NCBI GenBank assembly: GCA_013398055.1
Contig: VZRS01001510.1
Location: 473,656 to 537,655, forward strand
Direction: 5' to 3'
Source of the DNA: Ifrita kowaldi
Lineage: Eukaryota > Chordata > Aves > Passeriformes > Cinclosomatidae
DNA length: 64,000 nt
The notes beneath the pieces were generated by a model. That model was not told where the DNA came from. It saw only the letters and a list, made by a program, of their open reading frames with translations, and searched no databases. Every line of letters begins with the position of its first letter. Position 1 is the stretch's first letter. This document shows positions 25,943 to 36,623 of the stretch, one piece after another. The position numbers and the translations under genes are program-made.

Positions 25943-28203
25943 CCTGTTGATTGGAGTAGTAAACCTTATGATGTGTTGATTTGTTAGGACTGGAATGTGT
26001 TTGGACAAAGTCAACAGAAATATTGTTTTGACAGTGATAAAATATGATGTATAATCTTTCGAACCTGTATGATATGTATGCACAACGCTCAATAATGATA
26101 ACACTATTATTTTAATGATTCTGTCCTGAAAGTTCAAAATGAAGCTGTTCTTTACCAATATAATAATGTAGCTCAGTTTATTATGGATTCATGCTTATAG
26201 TATATACTTAACTTATTAATAGATACTTTAGCTGATTTGGAGATAAAAACAATATTTCCAAATATTGGAAATATTTCCAAAGTTGCTATCTTAATACCTG
26301 ACCTCCATCCTAGGTTTATTAGATGTGTTTAAACAGCATGTAAAGAGCAGAAATTGCACATCAAAAAGAAATGTGTTAGTTAAAATATCTTTATTACTAA
26401 AATCAAAATACTGACAGATCACTCAGGTTCTCTTCAAAGTCCTGGCTTGACAGAAACAAGATGTAGGTCAGGTATCAATAATCACAAAAAAATTAAAAAA
26501 CTTTAGTGAATTGTTACATATGTCACAAGGTAGGCTGGCTTCTATGCAGATCATCTGGATACTTCTATAGTCAATAGAAAAAAAGACATTTCTAAAATAT
26601 GACCCTTTGAAAGCAAAATTTTAAATCAGGTGAAATTATTTACAACACTTCTTTCTCTCTGTCAGATGTAAAGAGGGGGAATGGTGACCAGTTCATGATA
26701 CTGTAGATTTTTAAACTTAGTGAGATAAATTTGCTTTCAATTTAAAGATCCAGTAATAATTGGGAAATTAATAAATGCTCCATATTTATTATTTCCCTGT
26801 TGCAGTTTAACAAAGGATGTTGCTGTACAATAAACCATCTGCACTGAATAAGGCAGCTTCTTCTGTGTGTGCCCTAAAGGAAGGAGAGAAATTACTGTGC
26901 TGGTGCATGTGTTCAGGCCCCAATGTACACTGCTTCAAAGTAACACACCAGTGTTTCTGTGAGCTACGCAGTGCACTTGTTCTGCCAGGAGCTCTGACAT
27001 CCTTCCTAAATGCACTGCCAGAGTGTTTACAGCAACTTTAAATTAAAGTTAGCCAGAGGGCCTGGCTCCTCACCGAGGAAAAGCCAGCAGAAATTCTGGC
27101 TTATGGTTCTCCTCAGCTAGCACGAGCATCTTCTCCCCAAGTCAGGGAGGCCAAAGAGCAGTTTGAGAAAGTATTCTGCTATCTCTTTGCCACATGCCTA
27201 ATGTTGTGTGCTATGAAATGAAAGTGTTGGTGCTGTGTCACCCAGATTTATATTTTGATCCTCCTTCCTCCTCACTCTCCTGTTTTAACATCTTATTGTT
27301 CCCTGTCCGCATGGATATGTATTAGAGAAGGAACTTAGCAGACAATGATTAAGTATACGCAGGCTAAGAAAAAGCAAATTGATCATTTTTCGAGTGCTTA
27401 CCTTTGTAAGAGGCACGGAAAAGGTAGAAGTTTCATTCTTTGGAAGATGGAGGTTTTAGCATCAAGATCTTTTTGCTGTTTATATTGCCAGGAATTACAC
27501 TGACTCCACCTGAAATCTTTGAATCCTTCTTAATAAAAAATCCCACTGACTTAAAACAGAGTTTGGGAGAAGCAAGAACTTCATCACTTAGCAGTTGCAG
27601 TGTCTTGGTTTAAGGAACTCAGGGGAATGAAGGAAAATTCAGGATCAACAAATTAACAAGCCATCTAACAATGAGTTATTTCAAATTTACTCTCTCTTCT
27701 TACTTCAGCGCAGTCATCTGTTTATATATATTCATGTGTGCACACACATACAAGGAAAACATAAGGTTCTTGCTGTCATTTCCCGGGCTTCCCTTAAATC
27801 TGCATAATTCTTCTCTGCAAATTAAGATTGAACAGTGCTGATACCAATGCTTTTCTTACCCCAGTGTTAGAATATCTCTTTGTCCAGCCACATTTGGGTT
27901 TTAAGCTTTCCCCATACAGGAGGTTACTGTGGCTCTTTATACTTTCCCAGGTGTAGTTCTGGTGGCTCCAAAGGCTGTGCCTGTACTTATTTTAGTAGGG
28001 CTCTTTCTCTTCAGTCTTGGTGAGTTGCTGTCAAAGGCTGCTGAGATCATGGTTGTCCTACCATGTGACGTTTTTTGTCGGCTTTATTGTTGGTAGTTAG
28101 TGTCAGAGAGTTTGTTAAGATACAAGTCTAGCAAGCTGTGATTTTCTTGCCTATGGTTCAGGTACTATGGCAAGACACCAAAGATCACCCAGCATTTCTG
28201 TTA
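25943..28203. other. Non-coding stretch with a small inverted repeat
   Basis: No gene was recognised. At 26251-26275 the arms AATATTTCCAA and TTGGAAATATT are perfect complements around a 3-base loop. The 74-codon frame at 26817-27041 has no supporting signals. Confidence 0.45.
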
Positions 28204-28658
28204 TTATGTTGGAGTGTCTTGTGAAGAAAGAACTTCATTGTTTTGACGTTTATGGTTTAGTGGCATTTCTAGCTTTTTCTGTGTATCCAAGGGGTTTTGT
28301 TTGTTTGTTTTGTCGCAGTTTGCAAAGTTTACAACATTAGGCAACACTGTCTGATGAAATTTGCTGATTTTTGTCTTCTGCTTATATATCTCTGTAAGTG
28401 AAGCCTGTGGTTCTGTAAATGTTCTTCTGTAGACTAACAAGCTCAGCTAAGCCTCTTAACTATTCTCATTTGCTTTGGCTTGTACTAGTTCAGGCTGTTA
28501 GTCATAGGCATGAAATCCCAATTCTTTGCAACCCAATGGAGTTCCTTGATTACATATGGAGAGCCATTAGCTGAAACAAGCTCATCATAAAGAGCAAGTC
28601 TGATGCACACTGCCATGGTATGATTAATCCCAGTGCTGAATAACATGGTTGAATTACT
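28204..28658 (-). pseudogene. Decayed Ty3/gypsy-type integrase fragment
   Basis: On the minus strand, the frame from 28658 to 28488 gives 57 open codons that include DELVSANGSPYVIKELHWVA and then a Trp-Asp-Phe stretch. The spacing and residues match the region around the second catalytic Asp of Ty3/gypsy integrases, with the Asp replaced by Ala (28569-28571). A TAG follows at 28485-28487, and then a remnant of the next helix with IVKRL. After a TGA (28443-28445) and a frame shift, 28440-28204 continues with LLVYRRTFTEPQASLTEIYK, which resembles the segment after the catalytic core. The catalytic Glu falls in a damaged or deleted stretch. Stops, frameshift and lost active-site residues show it is dead. 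Weak hints of the upstream zinc-binding region lie near 29150-29230, but I would not annotate them. A retroviral origin is less likely, judging from the residues after the second Asp. Confidence 0.68.
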
Positions 28659-31600
28659 TCAAAAATGAGTTTTCAATACCTAACTAGCAGTAATAGTAGT
28701 TCAGAGAGGTAGGTCTATGGTCAGTTATTGCCAGCCTCTGCTACATTCATTACAAACTGTCTGAAGGTCTACTATCTACAAACTAAGGTCCCTTGCAGCT
28801 TTGTCCTGATATTTTGCACACACCAAATGGCCTATGAGTAGTTCTTCTGACTGTGCATTTGTGATAACAGTAAGGTGTTTTTCTTGCCCATCTTTTACCA
28901 AGCAGTGTGCACAGGTGTTTAAAGGCATTTTCTTTGGGATCACTGTTTAATCTTGTATGAATAATAGTCTCTTTTACACAGTAAGCCTGTTTTTCATTTG
29001 AACATGTTTCAAATGCCAAAAGAACCTGCCTGAGAGCAAGTCTTTTTATTTTCTTCAAAGAGAGTCAGTATTTTATTTCTTCCTAATTTTTTTGTTTCTT
29101 ACTAACTTTATCATTTACGCTTTGGTTTATGTATATATACAGAAATATTTTGTAGTATCATGTGACCTTCTTCCTCCCACAGTCTTCCTCCAATTTTCAA
29201 AACGTCTTGTCCTCCCATTAAACTTGCTGGAAATATCTGTTACACTTTCTTTCTGTTTTGATATGCTTTCATTTTTTATTGAGATTTTTTTTTACATAGT
29301 TGTCATACTTTCAGCACACCTTTTCCAAGCATGAAAGGTGTTGAAAGGATAAACCATTGCAATCATTCCAGCTCATGTAGAACTGAAGATTTACTATGTT
29401 GAATATACTCGCTGTGAAAATCTTGGAAATTATACCACTGAAAGTGAGGAGGCTCAAGCTTTGGCTACATTGGACCAGAATCTCCTGCTGCATCTCTATA
29501 TTTACCTTCCCTGTGGCTTTCCAAGACATCCTTTAGAATGCTGTGGATCTTCCTGTTGATGGCAGTCACCCTGACTTACATAGCACTGTTTGAAAATAGA
29601 TGTCAACTCAGACAAAACCCAGGTATGCTTCTGAGTTGCCTCAGCCCTACAGAGCTGGAAGTAGATTATCAATAAATTTCCCTGGGACAGGCATTTTCAT
29701 AGAGACTTAATACTTCTTTTCTCCACTCTGTGGAGTGCAAACCTGATATTGACCTAGTCTCTCAGATGAAAGTGGTGTTAACGATGTGGTATGAAAGTAT
29801 GGCATAGAAATTTATCTTTTCACTGAGACACATCTTATGTGTACAAGCATGGCTCTGAGTTTCATGGAATTTTATTCTGGTTTTCTTCTGAACCTGTGAA
29901 GTGAGGCTTTCCTGAATATCTGTTGCAATAGAAACACTATATATTTAGTTTTAGTTATGTGCCTTTAAAGACAAATTTCTCTGTATATATGTTATTGTTG
30001 CCTTTGAAGTCACTTTTTTTCAACTCTCATTGCATACTTCCTTCAACCACTCTCTTGCTAGATCCATTCTCCAGGTGGGTTCTTGGTTATCACACAACAA
30101 TTTCAGTGCTACAGAGGAAGCTCCATAGAAAGCAATGGGCTCAGTTATCTCAAATAGCCCGTGAGGATTTCTCTCTCATCTGTTATCAGTCTGCAAATAT
30201 CAGGCCAGGAGAGAAAGATATTGGAAATGAAACCCAGAAGGGTTTCATATCACCTTTCTGCTGAAGATTTGGAAAAGAACAGTTTCATTAACATTTGCTT
30301 AGTTTTGTTCTTAGCAATGCAATTTGAAGTACACTGGCAGTATATAATTTTCTCTATAATTCTGATATCATTTTTAAACTGCCCATAGGAACAGAGATCC
30401 ACACAGGACAGACTAAATGAAACAAGCCTTTTGTTTAAGACTTCTCAAACATAATCTGCGGTCCCTGCCATTCAGTGCCACACGTAACACCCCAAAGTTA
30501 TTTCCTGTGCATCTGTTAAAGTATAATAACACATCAAGTATCTAACTCGTTGTGTTTAATAGGACAATTACAATGCCTCATTCAATAGAAGGGGAATCTT
30601 TATGAAGCTGAATGCATATGTGCATGCTTGAGGATTTCAGTGAAAATCATTTTAAAAACCATCTGATAATATAGCTTTTCAGATATGGAAATATATACAG
30701 CAATTTATGTTAAAGAATATTATCCTGAAGCTCCATCAGTTCTTAAATAGGAAAAGTGAACACTCCTCAAGTAAAATATGTCAAACTTCCCTTTAAAAAC
30801 AAAATATGATCTGTTGTTTTTGTCAGCTACTTTTTATGGCTTGATGGTGTTAAAGAAACTTTGACTGTCTGAACTCCACTTGAATCCACTGGTAAGCACT
30901 AATATAAAAACATTGTTGTTTTGTGTAAACACAAAGGTCTGGGCCATTTTCCAAATCACATGAAATATGTCCAGGGACTGGGCCTGAAATTTAAACCTGA
31001 GCACCTAATATCAGGACTAGATAAATGACATACCAAACCCAATATTTTTGTTTGTTTGCCTAATGGTAGCACACTGTATGTTCTCAGTGGGAAACTTTTG
31101 GAGGAAAAATGACAGACCACAGCATTGTGCCAGAATGTGCTGATTTTTTTTTTTTTTTGGCACCTGAACTTGAACTAACTGGTCTATTTTTTTCTGTGAT
31201 AATGTGTAATTCCTGTTGTTACAAATCAGGACACATTATAGTATATTTCATGGAAGTATTTTAAAAACACTTCATTAGTCCCTTCCACGGAGCTGCATAA
31301 CAACTTGTTGCTAACTGTCAGTTGTTATTCTACACTATGAAAATTTTGCACGGGGGTTTTTCAAGATGCAATGTCTGTTTAGATAATCAGTGAAATCCAA
31401 ATGCTAGCAATTAGGATATCTTATCATTCAGTTCATAGCAACAAGACAGCAAGTTTCACCCCTATAAGCTAAATTCCTGACAAAAGTGGTGTTAGGAATT
31501 CCATTCCAAATGAAACAATCAATCAATATTCCTCCTCTGTTTACTCTCCAATCTTTGGAACTGATGGTTACACTGGCCAGATAGATTTACTTAAAACAGT

Positions 31601-32084
31601 GAAAGACATTCTGAGAGTCCATCCAATTTCTTGATTTATTTGCTAGTGATGCATAAAATAAGCTTGTCTGTGAAATAGCCATGTTGAAATTGCTATTCTC
31701 ATGCATTTTTCATTGTTATTATTCGGCTAGACTGACTCTTGAGGGTCAGATTAAAATTCATTCATCTGAAGCTGCACTGGTGACAGAAGATAGTCTCAAA
31801 TTAGCTCTTCCAGTTAATATCTGCACCAGCATTTGGAAAACCATTAGTACTGAGTATATTCTGATTGGGCAGTGCATGTTTTTAACAGAAATTCTTGTAA
31901 CCTTCTGTGCAATGAAAACTTAAAAAGCACTTTTTGATATCCTAGACATTTAATTCAGCCTCTGCTAGCAGAACATTGTGGTCTTTGCAAAGTCTTTTAT
32001 TGCTGGTGATGAGAGGTCATTGCTTATTAGATAATCACATCCCTTCCCTGCAATACTGGTCATACACATTTAATACAATTATAA
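28659..32084. other. Non-coding stretch, possibly containing more of the gypsy fossil
   Basis: The first 600 bases would be the upstream part of pol if the fossil extends. A 91-codon minus-strand frame (28783-29058) lies here but does not match any domain I can place. No reverse transcriptase motif was found further out to 31 kb on the minus strand. Beyond that is ordinary AT-rich DNA with a T-run at 31143-31158. Confidence 0.4.
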
Positions 32085-32290
32085 TGCTTAACACTTATAT
32101 AGAGCTTTTCTTCCAATTGCTTTACAGACATTATGTAATTAAATTCTCGGCATTCTTGGGAAATAAGCTAACTCCTTATTACAAACAGGAATACTGGGCC
32201 AGAGGCAATAGCAGCATTTTCAAATACAGTCTTTAATTTTTAAGTTGGAAATTGGAGCTGAGCACGTCTGAAGATCAGGCTGTGTGGCAG
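32085..32290 (+). mobile_element. Ancient amniote retroposon remnant
   Basis: Three ordered pieces resemble a very old interspersed repeat seen across amniotes: AATGCTTAACACTTATATAG then AGCTTTTC and TGCTTTACAGACATTA (32092-32133), an ACAAACAGGAATACTGGGCC piece (32181-32200), and GAGCTGAGCACGTCTGAAGA then TCAGGC (32255-32280). I associate this arrangement with L3/CR1-related tails or CORE-SINE-like elements, but I cannot fix the family by eye. It is highly diverged. Confidence 0.45.
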
Positions 32291-32591
32291 CAAGATTACC
32301 AGTCATTTTGAAAGCTGTGGTATAAAATGTGCTACCATAGGTCACTGAAGTAGCTGGGGTGAGAAATAGGATTGAAAATCCAGTCTTGATTCTTCAGGCT
32401 TAGAGCGAGATACTGAAATCTTTCTTTCATGTAGATGGATTCTACAATCTGTACTGAGGCAAAATGCCAGCTGCCTTTGACTGAGTATACACAGGCAGGC
32501 CCTGTAGAGCTCATCCATCGCTTCCATCGGGAAACCAGAAGGTTTCTGATGAATAGTCTTAATGCACCATCATGCTTAAGCTATAAGTCAA

Positions 32592-32980
32592 TTTATTCTG
32601 AACTTCACTGAATCTTTGCCTCATGGGAGCATAGCAGAGAGCACCAAGGAGGGCAGCAGGAGAGCAAGCTGATGTCCAAGGTATGGAACAAGGTTGCTCC
32701 ATAGGAAACCAGAGGAGGCAATAGCTGTTTGGAAGCTCAGACTCCACCAGTCATCATTGTCGCTCAGCATCACCAGTTTTGACAGCGGCTGGCACAGGAC
32801 AAAGTATTGCCTTTTGTGGGAGCACCAGCACAGAGTGGCATCATTCTCCTCTTTTTCTGGGAAAAGTGATGAACCGAAATGAAACATTTCATGGGCCATA
32901 TTGAAATCACTGGCTGCCAGCTGAGCTGCACAGTATCCTTTAAACTCCCTTTCCCCAGACACCAACAGCTCCATTTCCAA
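32592..32980 (-). other. Minus-strand open frame (119 codons) followed by AATAAA, unrecognised
   Basis: The minus strand is open for 119 codons from 32980 to a TGA at 32621, and AATAAA occurs 24-29 bases after the stop (32592-32597). The translation contains a hydrophilic first half with several His, Cys and Trp residues and a hydrophobic C-terminal stretch. I see no family. The local G+C content is raised and other frames are open too, so a spurious frame or a lncRNA 3' exon is at least as likely as a protein. Confidence 0.18.
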
Positions 32981-34440
32981 TGCCCTCTGTTTCCTCTCAC
33001 CCTCTTTTTTGTCTGCTTGCTTTCATCACAACCCATCAATTCACAACACAGAGAATATGTTCCCTGACGCTGGTGTTCCCAACTCCCTATGGAACCTCTG
33101 CCTCTCCTGTAGCTGTGGCTCCCCTTTGTTCTTATCTTGCTTCTTCAAAGTCCTTCTTGAGACCTTTTCTATTGTGTTAAAACAGGTTGTACTTAAGTAA
33201 GTAACGCCATCCCTGTAGACAAATGCCACATCCATCCTCCTTCATTTCTTCTGGGATTTCAACATTATGATAACTACCTTGAAATATTACCTTCCCTTTG
33301 TTTTCACAGCTCAGTCTTCTATTATCTCATCTCTTACCTCTCAATATCTATTTAGGTATCTATTCAGAAAACTGATTGGACACGTTTTTGTTCAGGGCAA
33401 AAATGAATCATATGCTCACATGCTTAAATAATTGAATAAAGATGTCTTTCTGACCCAGAACCTAGGCAGCTGTTGAGATGTTCTTTGCCATTCTTGCCTT
33501 TGGGATCAATAATCCATTGTTCTGCACGATAGATCTCAGTATTTCACCTTCCCTCTCTGCTCCCATCTTGCTTCCCTCTACCCAATACCAGTGTTGGAGA
33601 GAGACTTTCTCATACATCTTTGAGAGTTTGCCTTGTTGATTTAATCTTCTAATGGCCAAAATTGAACTAGACCTGCTTCATTAAGACCTCATTTTGTTCC
33701 CTTCACTCTCCTCTGTGAAGTGTTTCCATGGTCCTAAGACGCCCTGTGGGTGCATCCTCAGTCTGGAGTCATTACTCACTTTATTTGAGATTATAATAAA
33801 ACAGACAAGATGATATTCTTCAGTGTTGATTATTGTGAAGCTGTTTATCATGTTCTAGTGTTTATGTACTGTATTACTAATTTCTGTATAGTACTGTACT
33901 GTAGGCATATTTTAAGCAAAAAATAAGAACAAATATTCCCTGGACTAAAATATTATACTCCAAAGTGAAGCACATCATTAAATAAACTATCTCTTAAGCT
34001 CCTTGTTGAGGGATGTAATGCAGTTACCATTGCAGGGTTAGGAGTTTACTTTGATGATCCTGTATTTACTCTGTTTTAAAAAAAAAAAAATTCTGTTGTG
34101 TGTTTTAATATGTATATATATAAAAAATTCATTATGGAGTAAGGATGGCCTGGCAGTAATGACACAGGGAGGAAATGAAATGCCACGACTTTCAAATACT
34201 GCTGAAATTAGGTAGTGATTCTGTTCCCTTCAGTAGGCTTTAGATTGTATCTCAAGAGAGTGAGGCAAGTGCCTTAGAAGGTCTACTAACTAACTGAGCT
34301 AGACAGTTTCCCAGAAAATGTAAAGGACATGGAGGATTAAATTTTCAGAGGTGGTTAAGTATGTGTATTAGGATGCCATTGAAGAAATTAAATCTATAGT
34401 AAATGAGACTCTTTCTGAGAAAAAAAAATTGCATCTGAAG
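32981..34440. other. Non-coding stretch
   Basis: A pyrimidine-rich region (about 32980-33330) gives way to AT-rich sequence with an A-run at 34080-34090. No gene or named repeat was recognised. Confidence 0.45.
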
Positions 34441-34860
34441 GAGCCCACACTAGGAGCCAGTGTGTGGGAGACTGCTGGTGTTGTGTTGCACAAGCTTGGG
34501 AGAAGGAGTGGAAGAGGTTGTGGACCCAGTGAGGAGACTAGGGACCACATGGAGGCTTGTTATACACCACTGTAGAATTTCTGGCAGGGTTTTTTGGGGG
34601 TTCGATTTCTGTGAGGCATCCAGTGTTTGTGTCCCCAGCAAAAGCAGTGAGGTACAGCTGCGCTTGGTGGGTGCGTGGGAAGTCCATCTGCATGGGGAAG
34701 CACCGTGCCAGCAGACCTGTAGATTTGTGGTATCAGCTGTAGTGCAAAGGGCATGAATTGTGCTGCTTGGACCCAAGCTGTCCTGCAATGAGCCAGCTGA
34801 TGCTTCTCTGCTCCAGAGTGTCATTGTGCCTTCCTTTAGCTTGGGAAAGGTGACTGATAG
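34441..34860. other. G+C-rich patch, origin unclear
   Basis: This stands out from its AT-rich surroundings, and frames are open on both strands (up to 124 codons on the minus strand and 98 on the plus). The boundaries are fairly sharp, which would fit an old inserted element, but I do not recognise any consensus. No coding signal was found. Confidence 0.25.
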
Positions 34861-35039
34861 AGGCAGTGGGATGGCTTATATAGTGTGACTCACCGCACGT
34901 TCCCTGCTGGTGTGAAACACGTGGCTAAAACTTTACATATATAGTTTGAGATTTAAAGAAGTCTCCGGGGACTGGAATCTCAATTACTTTATTTTAGCAG
35001 AAACCAAAGTGTAGGTTATCTAGCAGAGCCCAAGCTAAG

Positions 35040-35400
35040 TGCTAATAAAAAATGTAAGCACTATTGCCATCTTGTGGCTCAAAGTTGCTTCAGCAGACTT
35101 TTGTCACGGATTATACACTCCCGCTGATGTTCTGTAAACATAACACATTTTCAATTAAATAGGCGAATCAAAGTGGCACAACACAGAAGCAATGTCCAGA
35201 CCTGCACATCAGAATCAATTACAGAAGTGAAGAAACAATCCTGTTTGTCTAGAAGGACTAATCACATGGCGAGCTGTCGGGAACACAGAGCGCACAGGTC
35301 ATTATTGAATGGAATAGCACCAGGTATATTTTGTTCCATTTAAACAAAAGGACATTCTGCAGAAACAAAACTTTGGATGACTCTCTTTCATTTTTTTTGA
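35040..35400. promoter_or_regulatory. Conserved-looking non-coding block (regulatory candidate)
   Basis: Repeat-free sequence with mixed composition and dense binding-site-like words, such as CCGCTGATGTTCTGTAAACA (forkhead-like TGTAAACA near 35130-35140) and CATTATTGAATGGAATAGCA (near 35301-35320). It resembles a vertebrate conserved element and contains the CTCF-like site given separately. Conservation is inferred, not measured. Confidence 0.3.
35065..35077 (-). promoter_or_regulatory. CTCF-like binding motif
   Basis: TGCCATCTTGTGG matches the reverse complement of the CTCF core at 12 of 13 positions; the one mismatch, at the variable purine, is commonly tolerated. The motif is oriented on the minus strand. 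Motif presence alone does not show occupancy. Confidence 0.42.
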
Positions 35401-36593
35401 GGAAAAATCGCTCATGTATAAAGTATGAGCCCGTGATGTTTAAAGCATGTACTGCTCCAATTACGAGGGAAAATATGCTGCTTTTAAAATGAGTTCTATA
35501 TTGTATAATATGAGATAGAGAATGCTACAGGTATATGCATGTCTTAAGGAATTAGGGTTTTATTCTTTGTTTTCCAGGTTCAAACCTGCTTATGCAACTC
35601 ATTCTCTGAGCACTGTTAGAAATAGGGTACAATATTAAATAGGGAATGCTGTCCGAGACCAGATGAGTGGTCTGTGTATTTTATACATGAAGTTTATTGG
35701 GAATTTAATGTTGAATGATTGTTTCACAAATAATTTAATTTTTGTAAATTGCTAACTGAATAAATTTTAGGAAACTTTGTCAGAGCATCAGATTTCATTT
35801 TCTTTTTCTATATTCGATGACCATCTACTAAGGAGTACAACTGGGCAGGAAACAATGGCTTTGTCCCATTGAATTTTGACTCTTCAAGACTTCTCCTGCT
35901 CTTTGCTTGTCCGACCTCAGACCCATAGAAGTTTTTTCAGACTTAGGAGAAGACTTTGGCTAGAGGGTGGATGGTAGCCTTGTGTTTAAAGCGTTTGTTT
36001 GAGGTGCTAACAGCCAAGACGAAAGTCCTCAGTCGCCGTTCTAATACCCCTGTATTCAGTATAACATTGTTCATTGCATCACTGTTTACTCTTATGGGAT
36101 TTTTGTCTCTGCTCTTGATCAGAAAGCCCAGCCTAGACAGAAAAGTACTGGCAGTAATACATTTTGGTTTTTTTCCCATGCAAATTTTCTCTTGGTTTGG
36201 TATTTTTATTAACTATTTTCTTAATTTTTTTTTCATTTAGGAAAACTTTTCAACTTTAAAAAAAATCTTGTGACAAAAAACATGTGAACAATTTAAGCAA
36301 GACACAAAAGACTGATGGCCAAGGACCCAAACATATAAAGTTCGAGTATGAGTCATTTTCTGTTTTGTAATTCCATTTCTTCAGTTTTTCCATTTGGGAG
36401 CACATTGAAACTGCATTCAGAGATAATATATATTTATGCACATTCTAAACTCTTTCTTTATGTATCTATGCCTCATTTGTTTGTGTGTATGATTTCTTAG
36501 AACCTATTGAAGCCCAAATCCTATAGATTACACCCATTTGAACAATGTAGTGCCATGAATTTACTTTAGTCTTTTGAGACACACACTGCAATT
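35401..36593. other. Non-coding stretch
   Basis: AT-rich. Frames are open on both strands at 35943-36240 (78 and 94 codons) without splice support, and I regard them as chance. Confidence 0.45.
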
Positions 36594-36623
36594 AATGTAG
36601 TATAATGTAGTATAATGTAGTAT
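36594..36623 (+). repeat. Three tandem copies of a 10-bp unit
   Basis: AATGTAGTAT occurs three times in succession without mismatch. It is a simple short tandem repeat. Confidence 0.9.

Noticed and set aside
35577..35596. GGTTCAAACCTG as a tRNA B box
   Set aside because: No matching A box, acceptor stem or anticodon arm could be formed around it.
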